NCBI RefSeq assembly: GCF_000687455.2
Contig: NZ_JGVW01000099.1
Span: 48,159 to 112,158 of the forward strand
Direction of reading: 5' to 3'
Origin: Burkholderia sp. lig30
Lineage (GTDB): Bacteria; Pseudomonadota; Gammaproteobacteria; Burkholderiales; Burkholderiaceae
Length of the DNA stretch: 64,000 nt
The position numbers and the translations under genes were made by a program. Positions within the stretch are counted from its first letter, which is position 1; each line of letters begins with the position of its first letter. Under the pieces are notes generated by a model, which worked only from the letters and a program-made list of their open reading frames with translations, was not told where the DNA came from and did no database searches. Positions 1-9,794 of this stretch are shown piece by piece.

Positions 1-901
1 CGAGCAGGAAATTGGCGGCGCTCGGGAACACCTGCGCGCCCGGCAGCGCGGCGACCGCCTGCGCCAGCCGCGCGCGCTCCGCGCGCAGCTCGGCCGCCTG
101 CGCGTCGAGCACGTCGAGGTGATCGAGCAGGAAATCGGCCGTCGCCTGCGTCAGCACGTTGATGTTGTACGGCGGGCGCACCTTGTCGAATTCGGCCAGC
201 CATGCCGGCAACCCGGCGAGATAGCCGAGGCGGATGCCCGCGAGGCCGAGCTTCGACACGGTGCGCATCACGACCACGTTGTCGAATTCCGCCGTGCGCG
301 GCAGCCAGCTGCGCCCGGCGAACGGCTGGTAGGCCTCGTCGATCACGACCAGGCTGCGGCTGGCGGCGGCGATGATCCGCTCGATGTCGGCATCGTCGTA
401 GAGCGTGCCGGTCGGGTTGTTCGGATAGGCGAGATAGACGAGCGCGGGCGCGTGCTCGGCGATCGCCGCGAGCATCGCGTCGGCGTCGAGCGTCAGGTCG
501 GCCTTCAGCGGCACGCCGACGAACTCGAGCTGCGCGAACTTCGCCGACATCTCGTACATCACGAAGCCCGGCACCGGCGCGAGCACCTTCGCACCCGGCT
601 TCGCGCATGCGACCGACATCATGCTGATGATCTCGTCCGAACCGTTGCCGAGCAGCACGTCGCACGCGGCCGGCACGCCCATCGTGCGGCGCAGCTTGTC
701 GATCAGCGCGGCCGGACGCGGCGCCGGATAACGGTTCAGCGCAACCTGCGCGAGGCGTTCGCCGAGCGCGGCCGCGAGCGGCGCCGGCAGCGGGAACGGA
801 TTCTCCATCGCGTCGAGCTTCACGAAGCCGGTTGCGTCCGGCACCGGATAGCTCGTCATCGCGAGCACGTCGCGGCGGATGATGTCTTGTGGCGTGGTCA
901 T
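1..901 (-). CDS. hisC: Histidinol-phosphate aminotransferase, C-terminus cut by window edge
   Basis: PLP-dependent aminotransferase of histidine biosynthesis (imidazole acetol phosphate to L-histidinol phosphate), cytoplasmic. Read on the minus strand from ATG at 901; 300 codons are open to the edge. Visible class I/II aminotransferase landmarks are LGNGSDEII (cofactor phosphate region), [16 protein letters not shown], and the lysine region [16 protein letters not shown], where the Lys of SKLG binds PLP. The usual family length is about 350-360 residues, so roughly 55 are missing. It lies 82 bp downstream of hisD in the same orientation, consistent with a his operon continuing to the left. 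Family identity is firm; paralogue number (hisC1 or hisC2) cannot be settled, though the his-operon position favours the main copy. Confidence 0.95.
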   Translation of the reverse strand, partial: MTTPQDIIRRDVLAMTSYPVPDATGFVKLDAMENPFPLPAPLAAALGERLAQVALNRYPAPRPAALIDKLRRTMGVPAACDVLLGNGSDEIISMMSVACAKPGAKVLAPVPGFVMYEMSAKFAQLEFVGVPLKADLTLDADAMLAAIAEHAPALVYLAYPNNPTGTLYDDADIERIIAAASRSLVVIDEAYQPFAGRSWLPRTAEFDNVVVMRTVSKLGLAGIRLGYLAGLPAWLAEFDKVRPPYNINVLTQATADFLLDHLDVLDAQAAELRAERARLAQAVAALPGAQVFPSAANFLL

Positions 902-983
902 GATCGGCAAGCCGGCGCCTCGCGCCGGCGTCAAGTCGGCAAGGCGGCGGCCGCCGCCCTGCCCGTGGCCTTCCCGCAGGCGT

Positions 984-2318
984 TCAGCGCTGGCGGTCGG
1001 CCGCTCCCTTCATCCGGTATTCGGCGCTTCTCGCATGCGCCTGCAGCCCCTCGCCGTACGCCAGCTCGGACGCGATTTCGCCAAGCGTGTGCGCGCCCTC
1101 GGCGCTGACTTCGATCACGCTCGAACGCTTCAGGAAGTCGTACACGCCGAGCGGCGACGAGAAGCGCGCGGTGCGCGACGTCGGCAGCACGTGGTTCGGG
1201 CCGGCGCAGTAGTCGCCGAGGCTCTCGCTCGTGTAGCGGCCGAGGAAGATCGCGCCCGCATGGCGGATCAGCTTGCCCCATCGCTGCGGTTCCAGCGCGG
1301 AGATCTCGAGGTGCTCGGGCGCGATGTCGTTCGCGATCCGGCATGCTTCGGCCATGTCGCGCACCTTGACCAGCGCGCCGCGGCCTTCGAGCGACGCGCG
1401 GATGACTGCCTGGCGCGACATCGTCGGCAGCAGCTCGTCGATCGCCTTCTCGACGCGCTCGATGAACGATGCATCCGGGCACAGCAGGATCGACTGCGCG
1501 AGCTCGTCGTGCTCGGCCTGCGAGAACAGGTCCATCGCGACCCACTGCGGATCGGTGGTGCCGTCGCACAGCACGAGGATCTCGGACGGCCCGGCGATCA
1601 TGTCGATGCCGACCGTGCCGAACACGCGGCGCTTGGCCGACGCGACGTACGCGTTGCCGGGGCCGCAGATCTTGTCCACCGGCGGCACGGTCTCCGTGCC
1701 GTACGCGAGCGCGGCCACCGCCTGCGCGCCGCCGATCGTGAACACGCGGTCGACGCCGCCCAGCAGCGCCGCGGCGAGCACGAGCTCGTTCTTCACGCCG
1801 TCCGGAGTCGGCACGACCATCACGATCTCGCCGACGCCCGCGACGCGCGCGGGAATCGCGTTCATCAGCACCGACGACGGATACGCCGCCTTGCCGCCCG
1901 GCACGTACAGGCCGACGCGGTCGAGCGGCGTGACCTTCTGGCCGAGCACCGTGCCGTCCGCCTCGGTGTACTGCCAGCTATGGCTGCCGCACTCGATCTT
2001 CTGCTTCTCGTGATACGCGCGCACACGCGCCGCGGCCGCTTCCAGCGCCGCGCGGGCCTTCGGCTCGAGGCCGTCGAGGGCCGCCTGCAGCGCGTCCTGC
2101 CGCAGCTCGAGCGCGCCGATGCTCGCCGCGTTCAGCCGGTCGAAGCGATTCGTGTAGTCGAGCACGGCGGCGTCGCCGCGCGACTTCACGTCGGCGAGGA
2201 TCTGCGCGACCGAGCGCTCGATCGCCTCGTCTTCGCTCGCCTCGAATGCGAGCACCGCGCGCAGCGCGGCGTCGAAGCCTTCGCTCGTCGAGTCGAGTTT
2301 GCGGATGGTGATGGCCAT
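984..2318 (-). CDS. hisD: Histidinol dehydrogenase
   Basis: Catalyses the last two NAD-dependent oxidations of histidine synthesis (L-histidinol to L-histidine), as a zinc-dependent cytoplasmic dimer. The 444-residue product has the usual family length. Seen in the translation are [13 protein letters not shown] near residue 135, [24 protein letters not shown], the metal/base segment SQAEHDE and the C-terminal GPNHVLPT motif. It starts at ATG 2318, 25 bp after the hisG stop, and is followed by hisC, so hisG-hisD-hisC are co-oriented and probably co-transcribed. Nothing is unusual. Confidence 0.97.
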   Translation of the reverse strand: MAITIRKLDSTSEGFDAALRAVLAFEASEDEAIERSVAQILADVKSRGDAAVLDYTNRFDRLNAASIGALELRQDALQAALDGLEPKARAALEAAAARVRAYHEKQKIECGSHSWQYTEADGTVLGQKVTPLDRVGLYVPGGKAAYPSSVLMNAIPARVAGVGEIVMVVPTPDGVKNELVLAAALLGGVDRVFTIGGAQAVAALAYGTETVPPVDKICGPGNAYVASAKRRVFGTVGIDMIAGPSEILVLCDGTTDPQWVAMDLFSQAEHDELAQSILLCPDASFIERVEKAIDELLPTMSRQAVIRASLEGRGALVKVRDMAEACRIANDIAPEHLEISALEPQRWGKLIRHAGAIFLGRYTSESLGDYCAGPNHVLPTSRTARFSSPLGVYDFLKRSSVIEVSAEGAHTLGEIASELAYGEGLQAHARSAEYRMKGAADRQR

Positions 2319-2343
2319 GAAGGTGTCCGTTTCGGTGATGCGC

Positions 2344-2997
2344 TTACGCGCCGGCCTGCGACGCGCGTTCGAACGCGTCGAGGAACGGCTTGAGCGCGGT
2401 GCGCTTGAGCTTCAGCGCGGCCTGGTTCACGACGAGGCGCGACGAGATCGGCATGATCTCCTCGACCTCGACCAGATTGTTCGCCCGCAGCGTGCCGCCC
2501 GAGCTGACCAGGTCGACGATCGCGTCGGCCAGGCCGACCAGCGGCGCGAGCTCCATCGAGCCGTACAGCTTGATCAGGTCGACGTGCACGCCCTTCGCGG
2601 CGAAGTGCTCGCGCGCCGTTTCGACGTACTTGGTCGCGACGCGCAGCCGCGCGCCCTGGCGCACCGCGTTCGCGTAGTCGAAGCCGGCGGGCACCGCCAC
2701 CGACATCCGGCAGCGCGCGATGTTCAGGTCGATCGGCTGGTACAGGCCGGAGCCGCCGTGCTCGATCAGCACGTCCTTGCCCGCGACGCCGAAATCGGCC
2801 GCGCCGTACTCGACGTAGGTCGGCACGTCGGTCGCGCGCACGATGATCACGCGCAGGTTCGGATCGGTCGTCGGCAGGATCAGCTTGCGCGACGATTCCG
2901 GATCCTCGGCCACCTGCACGCCCGCGGCGGCCAGCAGCGGCACCGTCTCCTCGAAAATCCGGCCCTTCGACAGGGCAAGGGTCAGCGGTGCGCTCAT
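2344..2997 (-). CDS. hisG: ATP phosphoribosyltransferase, short form
   Basis: First enzyme of histidine biosynthesis: ATP + PRPP to phosphoribosyl-ATP. At 217 residues it is the short HisG form, which lacks the C-terminal histidine-binding regulatory domain and by family knowledge needs a HisZ partner for activity and feedback inhibition; hisZ is not in this window. Visible motifs are [11 protein letters not shown] at the N-terminus, [13 protein letters not shown], and the PRPP-binding region [16 protein letters not shown]. Its ATG overlaps the murA stop as ATGA (2994-2997), suggesting translational coupling of murA and hisG. Confidence 0.96.
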   Translation of the reverse strand: MSAPLTLALSKGRIFEETVPLLAAAGVQVAEDPESSRKLILPTTDPNLRVIIVRATDVPTYVEYGAADFGVAGKDVLIEHGGSGLYQPIDLNIARCRMSVAVPAGFDYANAVRQGARLRVATKYVETAREHFAAKGVHVDLIKLYGSMELAPLVGLADAIVDLVSSGGTLRANNLVEVEEIMPISSRLVVNQAALKLKRTALKPFLDAFERASQAGA

Positions 2998-4256
2998 GCT
3001 TGGCTCCCGGAAATGCGGCGCACGTTCGCGCCGACTGCGGTCAGTTTGGCTTCCATCCGGTCGTATCCCCGGTCGAGATGATAGATGCGGTCGACGAGCG
3101 TCTCGCCGTCGGCGCGCAGGCCCGCGATCACGAGGCTCGCGGACGCGCGCAGGTCGGTCGCCATCACCTTCGCCCCCGACAGCTTCTCGACGCCCGTGAC
3201 GAGCGCCGTGTTGCCGTCGATGGTGATGTTCGCGCCGAGCCGGTTCAGCTCCTGCACGTGCATGAAGCGGTTTTCGAAGATCGTCTCGACGACCTGCGCG
3301 GTGCCGTCAGCCACCGCGTTGAGCGCCATGAACTGCGCCTGCATGTCGGTCGGGAACGCCGGGTATTCGGACGTGCGGAACGTCACCGCGGACGGCCGGC
3401 GGTCCATCTTCACGCGCAGCCAGTCGTCGCCTTCCTCGATCGCCACGCCAGCCTCGCGCAGCTTGTCGATCACCGCGTCGAGGATGTGCTTGCGCACGCC
3501 GGTCAGCCGCACGTCGCCGCCCGCCGCCGCGACCGCGCACAGGAACGTGCCGGCCTCGATGCGGTCGGAGATCACCGTGTGGTTCGCGCCGTGCAGCCGC
3601 TCGACGCCCTGGATCACGAGCCGGTCGGTGCCGATCCCGTCGATCTTCGCGCCCATCGCGACGAGCAGGTGCGCAAGGTCGCTCACCTCGGGCTCCCGCG
3701 CGGCGTTCTCGATGATCGTCTCGCCGTCGGCGAGCGTCGCCGCCATCAGCAGGTTCTCCGTGCCGGTGACCGTGATCATGTCGGTGACGATGCGCGCGCC
3801 CTTCAGGCGCTTCGCGCGCACCTCGATGAAGCCGTGCTCGATGCTGATCTCGGCGCCCATCGCCTGCAGGCCCTTGATGTGCTGGTCGACCGGCCGCGCG
3901 CCGATCGCACAGCCGCCCGGCAGCGACACCTTCGCCTCGCCGAAACGCGCGACGAGCGGGCCGAGCACGAGGATCGACGCGCGCATCGTCTTCACGAGCT
4001 CGTACGGCGCAACCGGGTTGTCGACGCGCGACGCGTCGAGCTGCACGCGGCTGCCCGCCATCTCGCTGCGCAGGCCCATCTGCTCCAGGAGCTTCAGCGT
4101 GGTGCGGACGTCCTGCAGGTTCGGCACGTTGTCGAGATGGACCGGCTCGGCGGTCAGCAGCCCCGCGCACAGAATCGGCAGCGCCGCGTTCTTCGCGCCG
4201 GAGACGGCGATCTCGCCGGAAAGCCGCCGGCCGCCTTCGATCACGAGCTTGTCCAT
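2994..4256 (-). CDS. murA: UDP-N-acetylglucosamine 1-carboxyvinyltransferase
   Basis: First committed step of peptidoglycan synthesis: transfer of enolpyruvate from PEP to UDP-GlcNAc; target of fosfomycin. The start is set at ATG 4256 (MDKLVIEGG), giving 420 residues, the usual length; a longer in-frame extension to 4343 has no family counterpart. Lys22 in SGAKNAA and Cys116 in GGCAIG, the fosfomycin-sensitive active-site cysteine, are present. It is preceded by ibaG/bolA, a pairing also seen in enterobacteria, and overlaps hisG by four bases. Confidence 0.97.
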   Translation of the reverse strand: MDKLVIEGGRRLSGEIAVSGAKNAALPILCAGLLTAEPVHLDNVPNLQDVRTTLKLLEQMGLRSEMAGSRVQLDASRVDNPVAPYELVKTMRASILVLGPLVARFGEAKVSLPGGCAIGARPVDQHIKGLQAMGAEISIEHGFIEVRAKRLKGARIVTDMITVTGTENLLMAATLADGETIIENAAREPEVSDLAHLLVAMGAKIDGIGTDRLVIQGVERLHGANHTVISDRIEAGTFLCAVAAAGGDVRLTGVRKHILDAVIDKLREAGVAIEEGDDWLRVKMDRRPSAVTFRTSEYPAFPTDMQAQFMALNAVADGTAQVVETIFENRFMHVQELNRLGANITIDGNTALVTGVEKLSGAKVMATDLRASASLVIAGLRADGETLVDRIYHLDRGYDRMEAKLTAVGANVRRISGSQA

Positions 4257-4358
4257 GCCATGTCCTTGCGAATCCCGATTGCCGGCCGGGTTTGCCGTGG
4301 CGACGCGTTCGACCGCGTCGCGCTCATTGACGGTGACTTGCACTAACTGGGTTCCGGA

Positions 4359-4598
4359 TTATGCGTTCTGCCATTCGGCGGGCGTCAGCGTCTTCATGCT
4401 GAGCGCGTGGATTTCCTGCTTCATGCGGTCGCCGAGCGCCGCATAGACGAGCTGATGGCGCTGGATCGGCCGCTTGCCCTCGAAGGCAGGCGACACGATC
4501 GTCGCGAAGAAGTGCTGGCCGTCGCCTTCGACTTCCAGATGCGTGCAGGCGAGCCCGCCCGCGATGTATTGCTTGACCTGTTCGGGAGTCGGCAACAT
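4359..4598 (-). CDS. BolA-family protein (IbaG/YrbA-like)
   Basis: Small 79-residue BolA/IbaG family protein. Members bind monothiol glutaredoxins and act in iron-sulfur or acid-stress physiology. The translation shows the helix-turn core EVEGDGQHFFATIVSPAF followed by RHQLVYAALGD, where the conserved RH(Q/R)LVY segment contains the invariant histidine. Position directly before murA matches E. coli ibaG-murA, which favours the IbaG branch over canonical BolA. The next gene upstream, the ABC permease, ends 94 bp away on the same strand. Function beyond family membership is not shown by sequence. Confidence 0.9.
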   Translation of the reverse strand: MLPTPEQVKQYIAGGLACTHLEVEGDGQHFFATIVSPAFEGKRPIQRHQLVYAALGDRMKQEIHALSMKTLTPAEWQNA

Positions 4599-4692
4599 GA
4601 GATGCTCCTGTCAGTACGCGCCGCACCGCCCGCCGCGGCCTGCCACGCCCCGGCGGGGAGCGGCGAACGCGGCGGGCGGGGGCCGTTTCATA

Positions 4693-5448
4693 TCAATGAC
4701 GCAGTTTGTAGCCGGTCGCGAGCAGCCGCATTGCGAACAGCGCGAGCAGCATGAAGAAACCGGCAACGATCGCGAGGCTCGCGAGCGGGTTGATGTCGGA
4801 CGCGCCGAAAAAACCGTAGCGGAAGCCGTCGATCATGTAGAAAAACGGGTTGAGACGCGAGATCTCGCGCCACACGGGCGGCAGCGAGTGCGTCGAATAG
4901 AACACGCCGGACAGGAACGTCAGCGGCATGATCAGGAAATTCTGGAACGCCGCGAGCTGGTCGAACTTCTCCGCCCAGATCCCGGCGATGAGGCCGAGCG
5001 TGCCGAGGATCGCCGAGCCGAACAGCGCGAACACGAGGATGTAGACGGGCGCGGCGAAACTCATCGGAATGAACCAGATCGTCACGACGAACACGCCGGT
5101 GCCGACCGCGAGCCCTCGCACGACGGCCGCGAGCACGTACGCGCCGTAGATGTCGCTGAACGACAGCGGCGGCAGCAGCATGAACACCAGGTTGCCGGTG
5201 ATCTTCGACTGGATCAGCGACGACGAGCTGTTCGCGAACGCGTTCTGCAGCACGCTCATCATCACGAGGCCGGGCACCAGGAAGCTCACGTACTCGACGC
5301 CCGGGTACACCTCGACGCGCCCCGTCAGCGCATGGCCGAAGATCGTCAGGTACAGGAGCGCCGTGACGACGGGCGCGAGCACCGTCTGGAACGACACCTT
5401 CCAGAAGCGCAGGATTTCCTTGTAGAACAGCGTGCGAAAACCACTCAT
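4693..5448 (-). CDS. ABC-2 type transporter permease (YadH-like)
   Basis: Inner-membrane permease of an ABC-2 exporter, 251 residues, with about six hydrophobic segments starting near residue 25 (SFQTVLAPVVTALLYLTIFG). It carries the ABC-2 signature region around FLSGVFYSTHSLPPVWREIS, followed by NPFFYMIDGFRYGFFG. The start codon at 5448 overlaps the ATPase stop as ATGA, so the two are translationally coupled. Lengths of 251 and 308 residues for the pair match the uncharacterised E. coli YadH/YadG exporter. Substrate unknown. The position between mla genes and ibaG-murA suggests, as inference only, an envelope-related role. Confidence 0.9.
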   Translation of the reverse strand: MSGFRTLFYKEILRFWKVSFQTVLAPVVTALLYLTIFGHALTGRVEVYPGVEYVSFLVPGLVMMSVLQNAFANSSSSLIQSKITGNLVFMLLPPLSFSDIYGAYVLAAVVRGLAVGTGVFVVTIWFIPMSFAAPVYILVFALFGSAILGTLGLIAGIWAEKFDQLAAFQNFLIMPLTFLSGVFYSTHSLPPVWREISRLNPFFYMIDGFRYGFFGASDINPLASLAIVAGFFMLLALFAMRLLATGYKLRH

Positions 5449-6371
5449 GCCAACCCCTCGATCACCCCGGCGCCATTCATCACCTGCACGAACACATCCT
5501 CGAGGTCGGCCTTCCTGACCTCGATCTCGTCGAACGTGCAGCCGGCGGCGCGGCACTGCGACAGGATCCGCTCGACTTCGTCGTAGTTCGCGAGCCGCAG
5601 CAGGTGCTCGCCCGGCGAGCGGGCGGCCGGGTCGCTCTCGAGCGCGTGCAGCTCTGACGGCAGCGCGCCATGCGCGAGGCGCAGGTAGAGCTGCAGGCCG
5701 GCGAAGCGCTGCAGCAGCGCGTCGGTGCGATCGAGCGCGACCACCTCGCCTCGGCGCAGCATCGCGATGCGATCGCACAGCGACTCGGCTTCCTCGAGGT
5801 AATGGGTGGTCAGGACGATCGTGTGGCCCTCGCGGTTCAGCCGCGAGATGAACTTCCAAAGCGTCTGGCGCAGCTCGACGTCGACGCCGGCGGTCGGCTC
5901 GTCGAGCACGATCACGGGCGGCCGGTGCACGAGCGCCTGCGCGACCAGCACGCGACGCTTCATCCCGCCCGACAGCGCGCGCATGTTCGCGTCGGCCTTC
6001 TCCGTCAGGTCGAGGTTCGCCATCACTTCGTCGATCCAGTCGTCGTTGTGGCGCAGCCCGAAATAGCCGGACTGGATCCGCAGCGTCTCGCGCACCGTGA
6101 AGAAGGGATCGAACACCAGCTCCTGCGGCACGACACCGAGCGCGCGGCGCGCCGCGCGGAAGTCCTTCACGACGTCGTGGCCGCGCACGGAAATGCTGCC
6201 TTCGTCGGCGCGGGCAAGCCCGGCGAGGATGCTGATGAGCGTGGTCTTGCCTGCGCCGTTCGGGCCGAGCAGACCAAAAAACTCACCTTCCTCGACCGAC
6301 AGGCTGACGCCCTTGAGCGCCTGAAGCGACTTGTAGCGCTTCTTGACGTGACGGATTTCTATGGCTGACAT
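5445..6371 (-). CDS. ABC transporter ATP-binding protein (YadG-like)
   Basis: Cytoplasmic ATPase of the ABC-2 exporter, 308 residues from ATG 6371 (MSAIEIRHVKKRY). An upstream in-frame extension to 6494 crosses the promoter-like sequence and is rejected. Walker A is GPNGAGKTT near residue 40, the Q-loop region is VVPQEL, the ABC signature is LSGGMKRR, Walker B is VIVLDEPTAGVD and the switch histidine is in TTHYLEEAE. The last ~80 residues form the C-terminal extension common in DrrA/CcmA-type exporters. It lies 181 bp after mlaB and probably has its own promoter. Confidence 0.93.
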   Translation of the reverse strand: MSAIEIRHVKKRYKSLQALKGVSLSVEEGEFFGLLGPNGAGKTTLISILAGLARADEGSISVRGHDVVKDFRAARRALGVVPQELVFDPFFTVRETLRIQSGYFGLRHNDDWIDEVMANLDLTEKADANMRALSGGMKRRVLVAQALVHRPPVIVLDEPTAGVDVELRQTLWKFISRLNREGHTIVLTTHYLEEAESLCDRIAMLRRGEVVALDRTDALLQRFAGLQLYLRLAHGALPSELHALESDPAARSPGEHLLRLANYDEVERILSQCRAAGCTFDEIEVRKADLEDVFVQVMNGAGVIEGLA

Positions 6372-6461
6372 GACTGAGCGCGGCGCATCGGCCGCGACGC
6401 CTATTCTGTGCTTGATGCGAAAGAAGAAACGGGGCCGGTTGGGCGCCCCACAAAACGTTTG

Positions 6462-6490
6462 ATTATAGGGCAAACCGGCGGGGGGGACGG
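6462..6490 (-). promoter_or_regulatory. Candidate sigma-70 promoter for the YadGH-like genes
   Basis: On the minus strand a perfect TATAAT (plus-strand attata 6462-6467) lies 90 bp before the ATPase start. The sequence at the -35 distance is GC-rich and a poor match, so only the -10 element is convincing. The -35 region overlaps a tandem 13-bp duplication (6486-6511). Confidence 0.4.
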
Positions 6491-6511
6491 CCATCCGGGA
6501 CGGCCATCCGG
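6486..6511. repeat. Two tandem copies of a 13-bp sequence
   Basis: gacggccatccgg occurs twice back to back (6486-6498 and 6499-6511) in the mlaB-ATPase intergenic region, next to the -10 element described for the exporter genes. It is too short to be a known element. Confidence 0.7.
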
Positions 6512-6552
6512 CGGCCGGCGCTCGACGGCGCGCAGCCTTCGACCGGGAAGGG

Positions 6553-6822
6553 TCAATGTCGCCCGTTGATGAGCGCGTCGACGCCGTAGGCCTGCGCGAG
6601 GCTGGCGAGCTTCGGGGGAAGATTGAGGATGTCGAGGGTGGCGCCGCGCGCGCGCGCGGCCCGCTGCCACGCGAGCAACACCGCGAGCGCCGCCGAGTCG
6701 AACTGCGCCAGCGCCGCGCAGTCGACCGCTGTCGCGCCCGACTCGATGCGCGCGAGGCCCGCCGCGAGCGCGGCCTTCGCGCTCGCGTGGGTCAGCGTGG
6801 CGCCGGCGTCGAAGCCGCTCAC
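6553..6822 (-). CDS. mlaB: STAS-domain protein MlaB
   Basis: Cytoplasmic STAS-domain accessory subunit of the MlaFEDB phospholipid transporter; it binds MlaF and stabilises the complex. I place the start at GTG 6822, overlapping the mlaC TGA stop (GTGA, 6819-6822), which gives 89 residues, a normal MlaB length. The longer frame reaching 6942 lies antisense-free inside mlaC and is not needed. The STAS helix is seen as QFDSAALAVLLAWQRAARA, with the typical DSA(A/G)L serine/threonine segment. It is last in the mla operon. Confidence 0.85.
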   Translation of the reverse strand: MSGFDAGATLTHASAKAALAAGLARIESGATAVDCAALAQFDSAALAVLLAWQRAARARGATLDILNLPPKLASLAQAYGVDALINGRH

Positions 6823-7448
6823 GATGCCTGCTTGCCGTTGGCAAGCTCCTGGTTGCGCTGCGTCAGGAACTGGATCAGGCCGTCCACGCCGCTTTGCTGG
6901 ATCTTCTCGTTGAACTGCTGCTGGTAGGTCTGGATCAGCCACGCGCCGAGCACGTTCAGGTCATACACGCGCCAGCCCTGCGCCGTCTTGTACAGGCGAT
7001 AGTCGATCTGCACCGGCTGGCCGTTGTTCATCGCGACCGTGCGCACGACGACGTCGGTATCGTCCGGACCGGCGCGGAACGGCGGGTACTGGATCTGCTG
7101 ATCCGGCTTGAGCTGCGCCAGCGCGCCCGAGTAGGTGCGGATCAGGAGCGCCTTGAACTGCTCGATCACCTGCTGCTGCTGCGCGGCCGACGCCGTGCGC
7201 CAGTGGCGGCCCATCGCGAGCTGCGTCGTGCGGCGGAAATCGGTGTACGGGAGGATGTCGCGGTTGACGATCGACGTGACGCGGGCGATGTCGCCCTGCT
7301 TGATGGCCTGCGCGCGGACTTCGTCGAGCACCTGCTGCGTCGCCGTCTTGATCAGCGTCTGCGGATTCGACTGGTCGACCTCCGCCTGCGCCGCGCCACC
7401 AAACGAAAACAGCGCCGCGAAAACCGGGATCAGGAACAGTTTCTTCAT
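6819..7448 (-). CDS. mlaC: Periplasmic phospholipid-binding protein MlaC
   Basis: Periplasmic shuttle that carries phospholipids between outer-membrane MlaA and the inner-membrane MlaFEDB complex. The start is ATG 7448 (MKKLFLIPVFA) with a clear Sec signal peptide ending near AQA (residue ~21); the upstream open frame to 7565 lacks signal features. The 209-residue product shows the family pattern NPQTLIKTATQQVLDEV, then FRRTTQLAMGRHWRTAS, and YRLYKTAQGWRVYDLNVLG. It is preceded by mlaA (113 bp) and overlaps mlaB. Confidence 0.93.
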   Translation of the reverse strand: MKKLFLIPVFAALFSFGGAAQAEVDQSNPQTLIKTATQQVLDEVRAQAIKQGDIARVTSIVNRDILPYTDFRRTTQLAMGRHWRTASAAQQQQVIEQFKALLIRTYSGALAQLKPDQQIQYPPFRAGPDDTDVVVRTVAMNNGQPVQIDYRLYKTAQGWRVYDLNVLGAWLIQTYQQQFNEKIQQSGVDGLIQFLTQRNQELANGKQAS

Positions 7449-7561
7449 GATATTGACCTGCATGAGTAAGTCGATGCGAAGCTTGGATGCCGGTAGCTTA
7501 CGCCCAAGTTCGTGCGCGCCACCGGCCGAATCGTTTCTGGCTGTAACGAATGTAAATGCCG

Positions 7562-8473
7562 TCAATGAAGCTTGATGCTCGGGAAACGCAGCCCGCCGGG
7601 TGCGGGCGGCATCACCTGCGCCGGCGGCACGCTGGTCCCGCTCGCGGGATTCGCCACGGCGGCCGAGCCGGCGCTCGCGCCTTCCGGCGCGGCCGCCGAC
7701 GCGGGAACGGCGGGGGCCGCACCCTCTTCCGGCATTTCATACTTCGGCAGCGCCTCGCCGCTGTAATCCGGCAGGCCCGCCTCGCCGCGCGCGCCGGAGA
7801 TCAGCGACTGGCGGCGTTGCAGATACGCGTTGCGAACGAACGAATACTTGTCGATCGCCGCCGCGTTGAGCACGTCGCCCGCGCCGAGCAGGTTCGCACG
7901 CGAGTTGACGAGGTTCACGCCGTAGAACGCCCAGCTGAGCGCATCCGGCGACACGTACGTGAGCGGATTGCCCAGGTAGTCGACGCCGAGGCCCGCCGCG
8001 TCGCGCAGCGTGCTCGGCCCGAGCAGCGGCAGCACCAGGTACGGGCCCGACGGCATGCCGTAGCGGCCCATCGTGAGACCGAAATCGGCGGTGTGCTTCG
8101 GCAGCTTCGCGATCGTCGCGACGTCGAACAGGCCGCCGACGCCGAACAGCGTGTTGATCACGACCCGCATGATGTCGCCGACGCCGTCCGCGATCCGCAG
8201 CTGGGCGATGTTGTTCGCCGCGATGTAGACGTCGCCGATGTTCGAGAAGAAGTTCGTCACGCTGTCGCGCACCGGCTGCGGCACGACCTTCTGATAGCCC
8301 GTCGCGACCGGCTTCAGCGCATAGATGTCGACGGTGTCGTTGAACTTGTACATCGTCCGGTTGAAGCCTTCCAGCGGATCGCCCTTGGTCGGCGTCTGCA
8401 CGGTGGCGCAACCGCTCAGCGCGGCCGCGGCCGCCAATGCCAGCGCTGCTTGCCCGATGCGCATCGTCTGCAT
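7562..8473 (-). CDS. mlaA: Outer-membrane lipoprotein MlaA (VacJ)
   Basis: Outer-membrane component that removes phospholipids from the outer leaflet. The 303-residue precursor starts MQTMRIGQAALAL and has a lipobox LSGC with the lipidated cysteine at residue 22. The VacJ core follows: DPLEGFNRTMYKFND, then VRDSVTNFFSNIGDVY and the long GRYGMPSGPYLVLPLLGPS stretch. The last ~60 residues are Ala/Pro-rich and low complexity. In E. coli mlaA is unlinked; here it sits between mlaD and mlaC. Alternative start: Met4. Confidence 0.95.
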   Translation of the reverse strand: MQTMRIGQAALALAAAAALSGCATVQTPTKGDPLEGFNRTMYKFNDTVDIYALKPVATGYQKVVPQPVRDSVTNFFSNIGDVYIAANNIAQLRIADGVGDIMRVVINTLFGVGGLFDVATIAKLPKHTADFGLTMGRYGMPSGPYLVLPLLGPSTLRDAAGLGVDYLGNPLTYVSPDALSWAFYGVNLVNSRANLLGAGDVLNAAAIDKYSFVRNAYLQRRQSLISGARGEAGLPDYSGEALPKYEMPEEGAAPAVPASAAAPEGASAGSAAVANPASGTSVPPAQVMPPAPGGLRFPSIKLH

Positions 8474-8505
8474 GATGATATCTACCCTCTTCTTTCTTCG
8501 TATGG

Positions 8506-9015
8506 TTAGTGCGCGGCCGCGCCCGACGCCGCAGCCGCCGGCTTCGCGCCCCCCGCATCCGCCGCCTTGCTGTACAGGAACTGGCCGATCAGGTTTTCCA
8601 GCACGATTGCCGACTGGGTCATCGTGATCGTATCGCCCGCCTTCAGCATCTCCGAATCGCCGCCCGGCTCGAGGCCGATGTACTGCTCGCCGAGCAGGCC
8701 GGACGTCAGGATCTTCGCGGACGTGTCCTTCGGAAACTGGTATTGCTTGTCGACATCGATCGTCACGAGCGCCTGATAGGTGTTCGTGTCGAAACCGACC
8801 GCGCCGACGCGGCCGACCACGACGCCCGCGCTCTTCACCGCGGCGCGCGGCTTCAGGCCGCCGATGTTGTCGAATTTCATCTTGACCGCGTAGGTCGGCT
8901 GAAACGACAGGGAACTCATGTTGCCGACCTTCAGCGCGAGGAACAGCACCGCGAGGAAGCCCACCACCACGAACAGGCCGACCCAGAAGTCGAGAGCAGT
9001 CTTTTTCATCGTCAT
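8506..9015 (-). CDS. mlaD: MCE-domain protein MlaD
   Basis: Inner-membrane-anchored, periplasmic MCE-domain subunit that forms a hexameric ring on MlaFEB. The 169-residue product has one N-terminal membrane segment (WVGLFVVVGFLAVLFLAL) and a single MCE domain (about residues 40-118) with DNIGGLKPRAAVKSAGVVVGRV. A hydrophobic stretch (SAIVLENLIGQFLYS) follows, as expected for the central pore helices. The tail is Ala-rich. Met1 or Met3 could be the start; spacing to the mlaE stop is about 11-17 bp. Confidence 0.95.
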   Translation of the reverse strand: MTMKKTALDFWVGLFVVVGFLAVLFLALKVGNMSSLSFQPTYAVKMKFDNIGGLKPRAAVKSAGVVVGRVGAVGFDTNTYQALVTIDVDKQYQFPKDTSAKILTSGLLGEQYIGLEPGGDSEMLKAGDTITMTQSAIVLENLIGQFLYSKAADAGGAKPAAAASGAAAH

Positions 9016-9026
9016 CCCAAAAAGGC

Positions 9027-9794
9027 TTAGCTGAACATCAGCGCGGTCAGCAAAAAGTCGAGGCCGAGCACGGCGAGCGACGCGTACACGACCGTCTTGG
9101 TCGTCGCGCGCGACACGCCCTCAGGCGTGGGCTTCGCCTCGTACCCTTGAAACAGCGCAATGAAGGTCACGGCGAAGCCGAACACGATGCTCTTCAGCAC
9201 ACCGTTGCCGACGTCGGCCCAGACCTCCACGCCGCCCTGCATCTGCGACCAGAACGCGCCCGGATCGACGCCGATCAGCACCACGCCGACGAAGTAGCCG
9301 CCGAGCACGCCGACGGCGTTGAAGATCGCCGTGAGCAGCGGCATCGCGATGATCCCCGCCCACATACGCGGCGCGACGACCGTCTTGAGCGGATCGACCG
9401 CCATCATCTCGAGCGCGGTGAGCTGCTCGCCCGCCTTCATCAGGCCGATCTCGGCGGTGAGCGAGGTGCCTGCGCGGCCGGCGAACAGCAGCGCCGTCAC
9501 GACAGGCCCGAGCTCGCGCACGAGCGACAGCGCGACGAGCAGGCCGAGCGCCTGCTCCGAGCCGTAGCGGTTCAGCGTGTAATAGCCCTGCAGGCCGAGC
9601 ACGAAGCCGACGAACAGGCCCGACACGGCAATGATCACGAACGAATAATTGCCGAGGAAGTGGATCTGTTTCGTGACGAGGCGCGGCCGGCGCAGCAGCG
9701 GGAAGAATTCCAGCACGAGGCGCACGAACATGCGCGCGCCGTAGCCCACGCGCACGAGACCGCCGTTGACGAGACGTCCGATCCCGCTGATCAT
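9027..9794 (-). CDS. mlaE: Phospholipid ABC transporter permease MlaE
   Basis: Integral inner-membrane permease of the Mla transporter, 255 residues. MlaE-family hallmarks seen are [20 protein letters not shown] and [14 protein letters not shown] in the cytoplasmic coupling helix, with several hydrophobic segments before and after. The start ATG at 9794 overlaps the mlaF stop (ATGA, 9791-9794), so F and E are coupled. Confidence 0.96.
   Translation of the reverse strand: MISGIGRLVNGGLVRVGYGARMFVRLVLEFFPLLRRPRLVTKQIHFLGNYSFVIIAVSGLFVGFVLGLQGYYTLNRYGSEQALGLLVALSLVRELGPVVTALLFAGRAGTSLTAEIGLMKAGEQLTALEMMAVDPLKTVVAPRMWAGIIAMPLLTAIFNAVGVLGGYFVGVVLIGVDPGAFWSQMQGGVEVWADVGNGVLKSIVFGFAVTFIALFQGYEAKPTPEGVSRATTKTVVYASLAVLGLDFLLTALMFS

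Noticed and set aside
2988..4446. Two long plus-strand frames opposite murA
   Set aside because: MurA on the minus strand has Lys22, Cys116 and standard length; the opposite frames show only high-GC composition bias.
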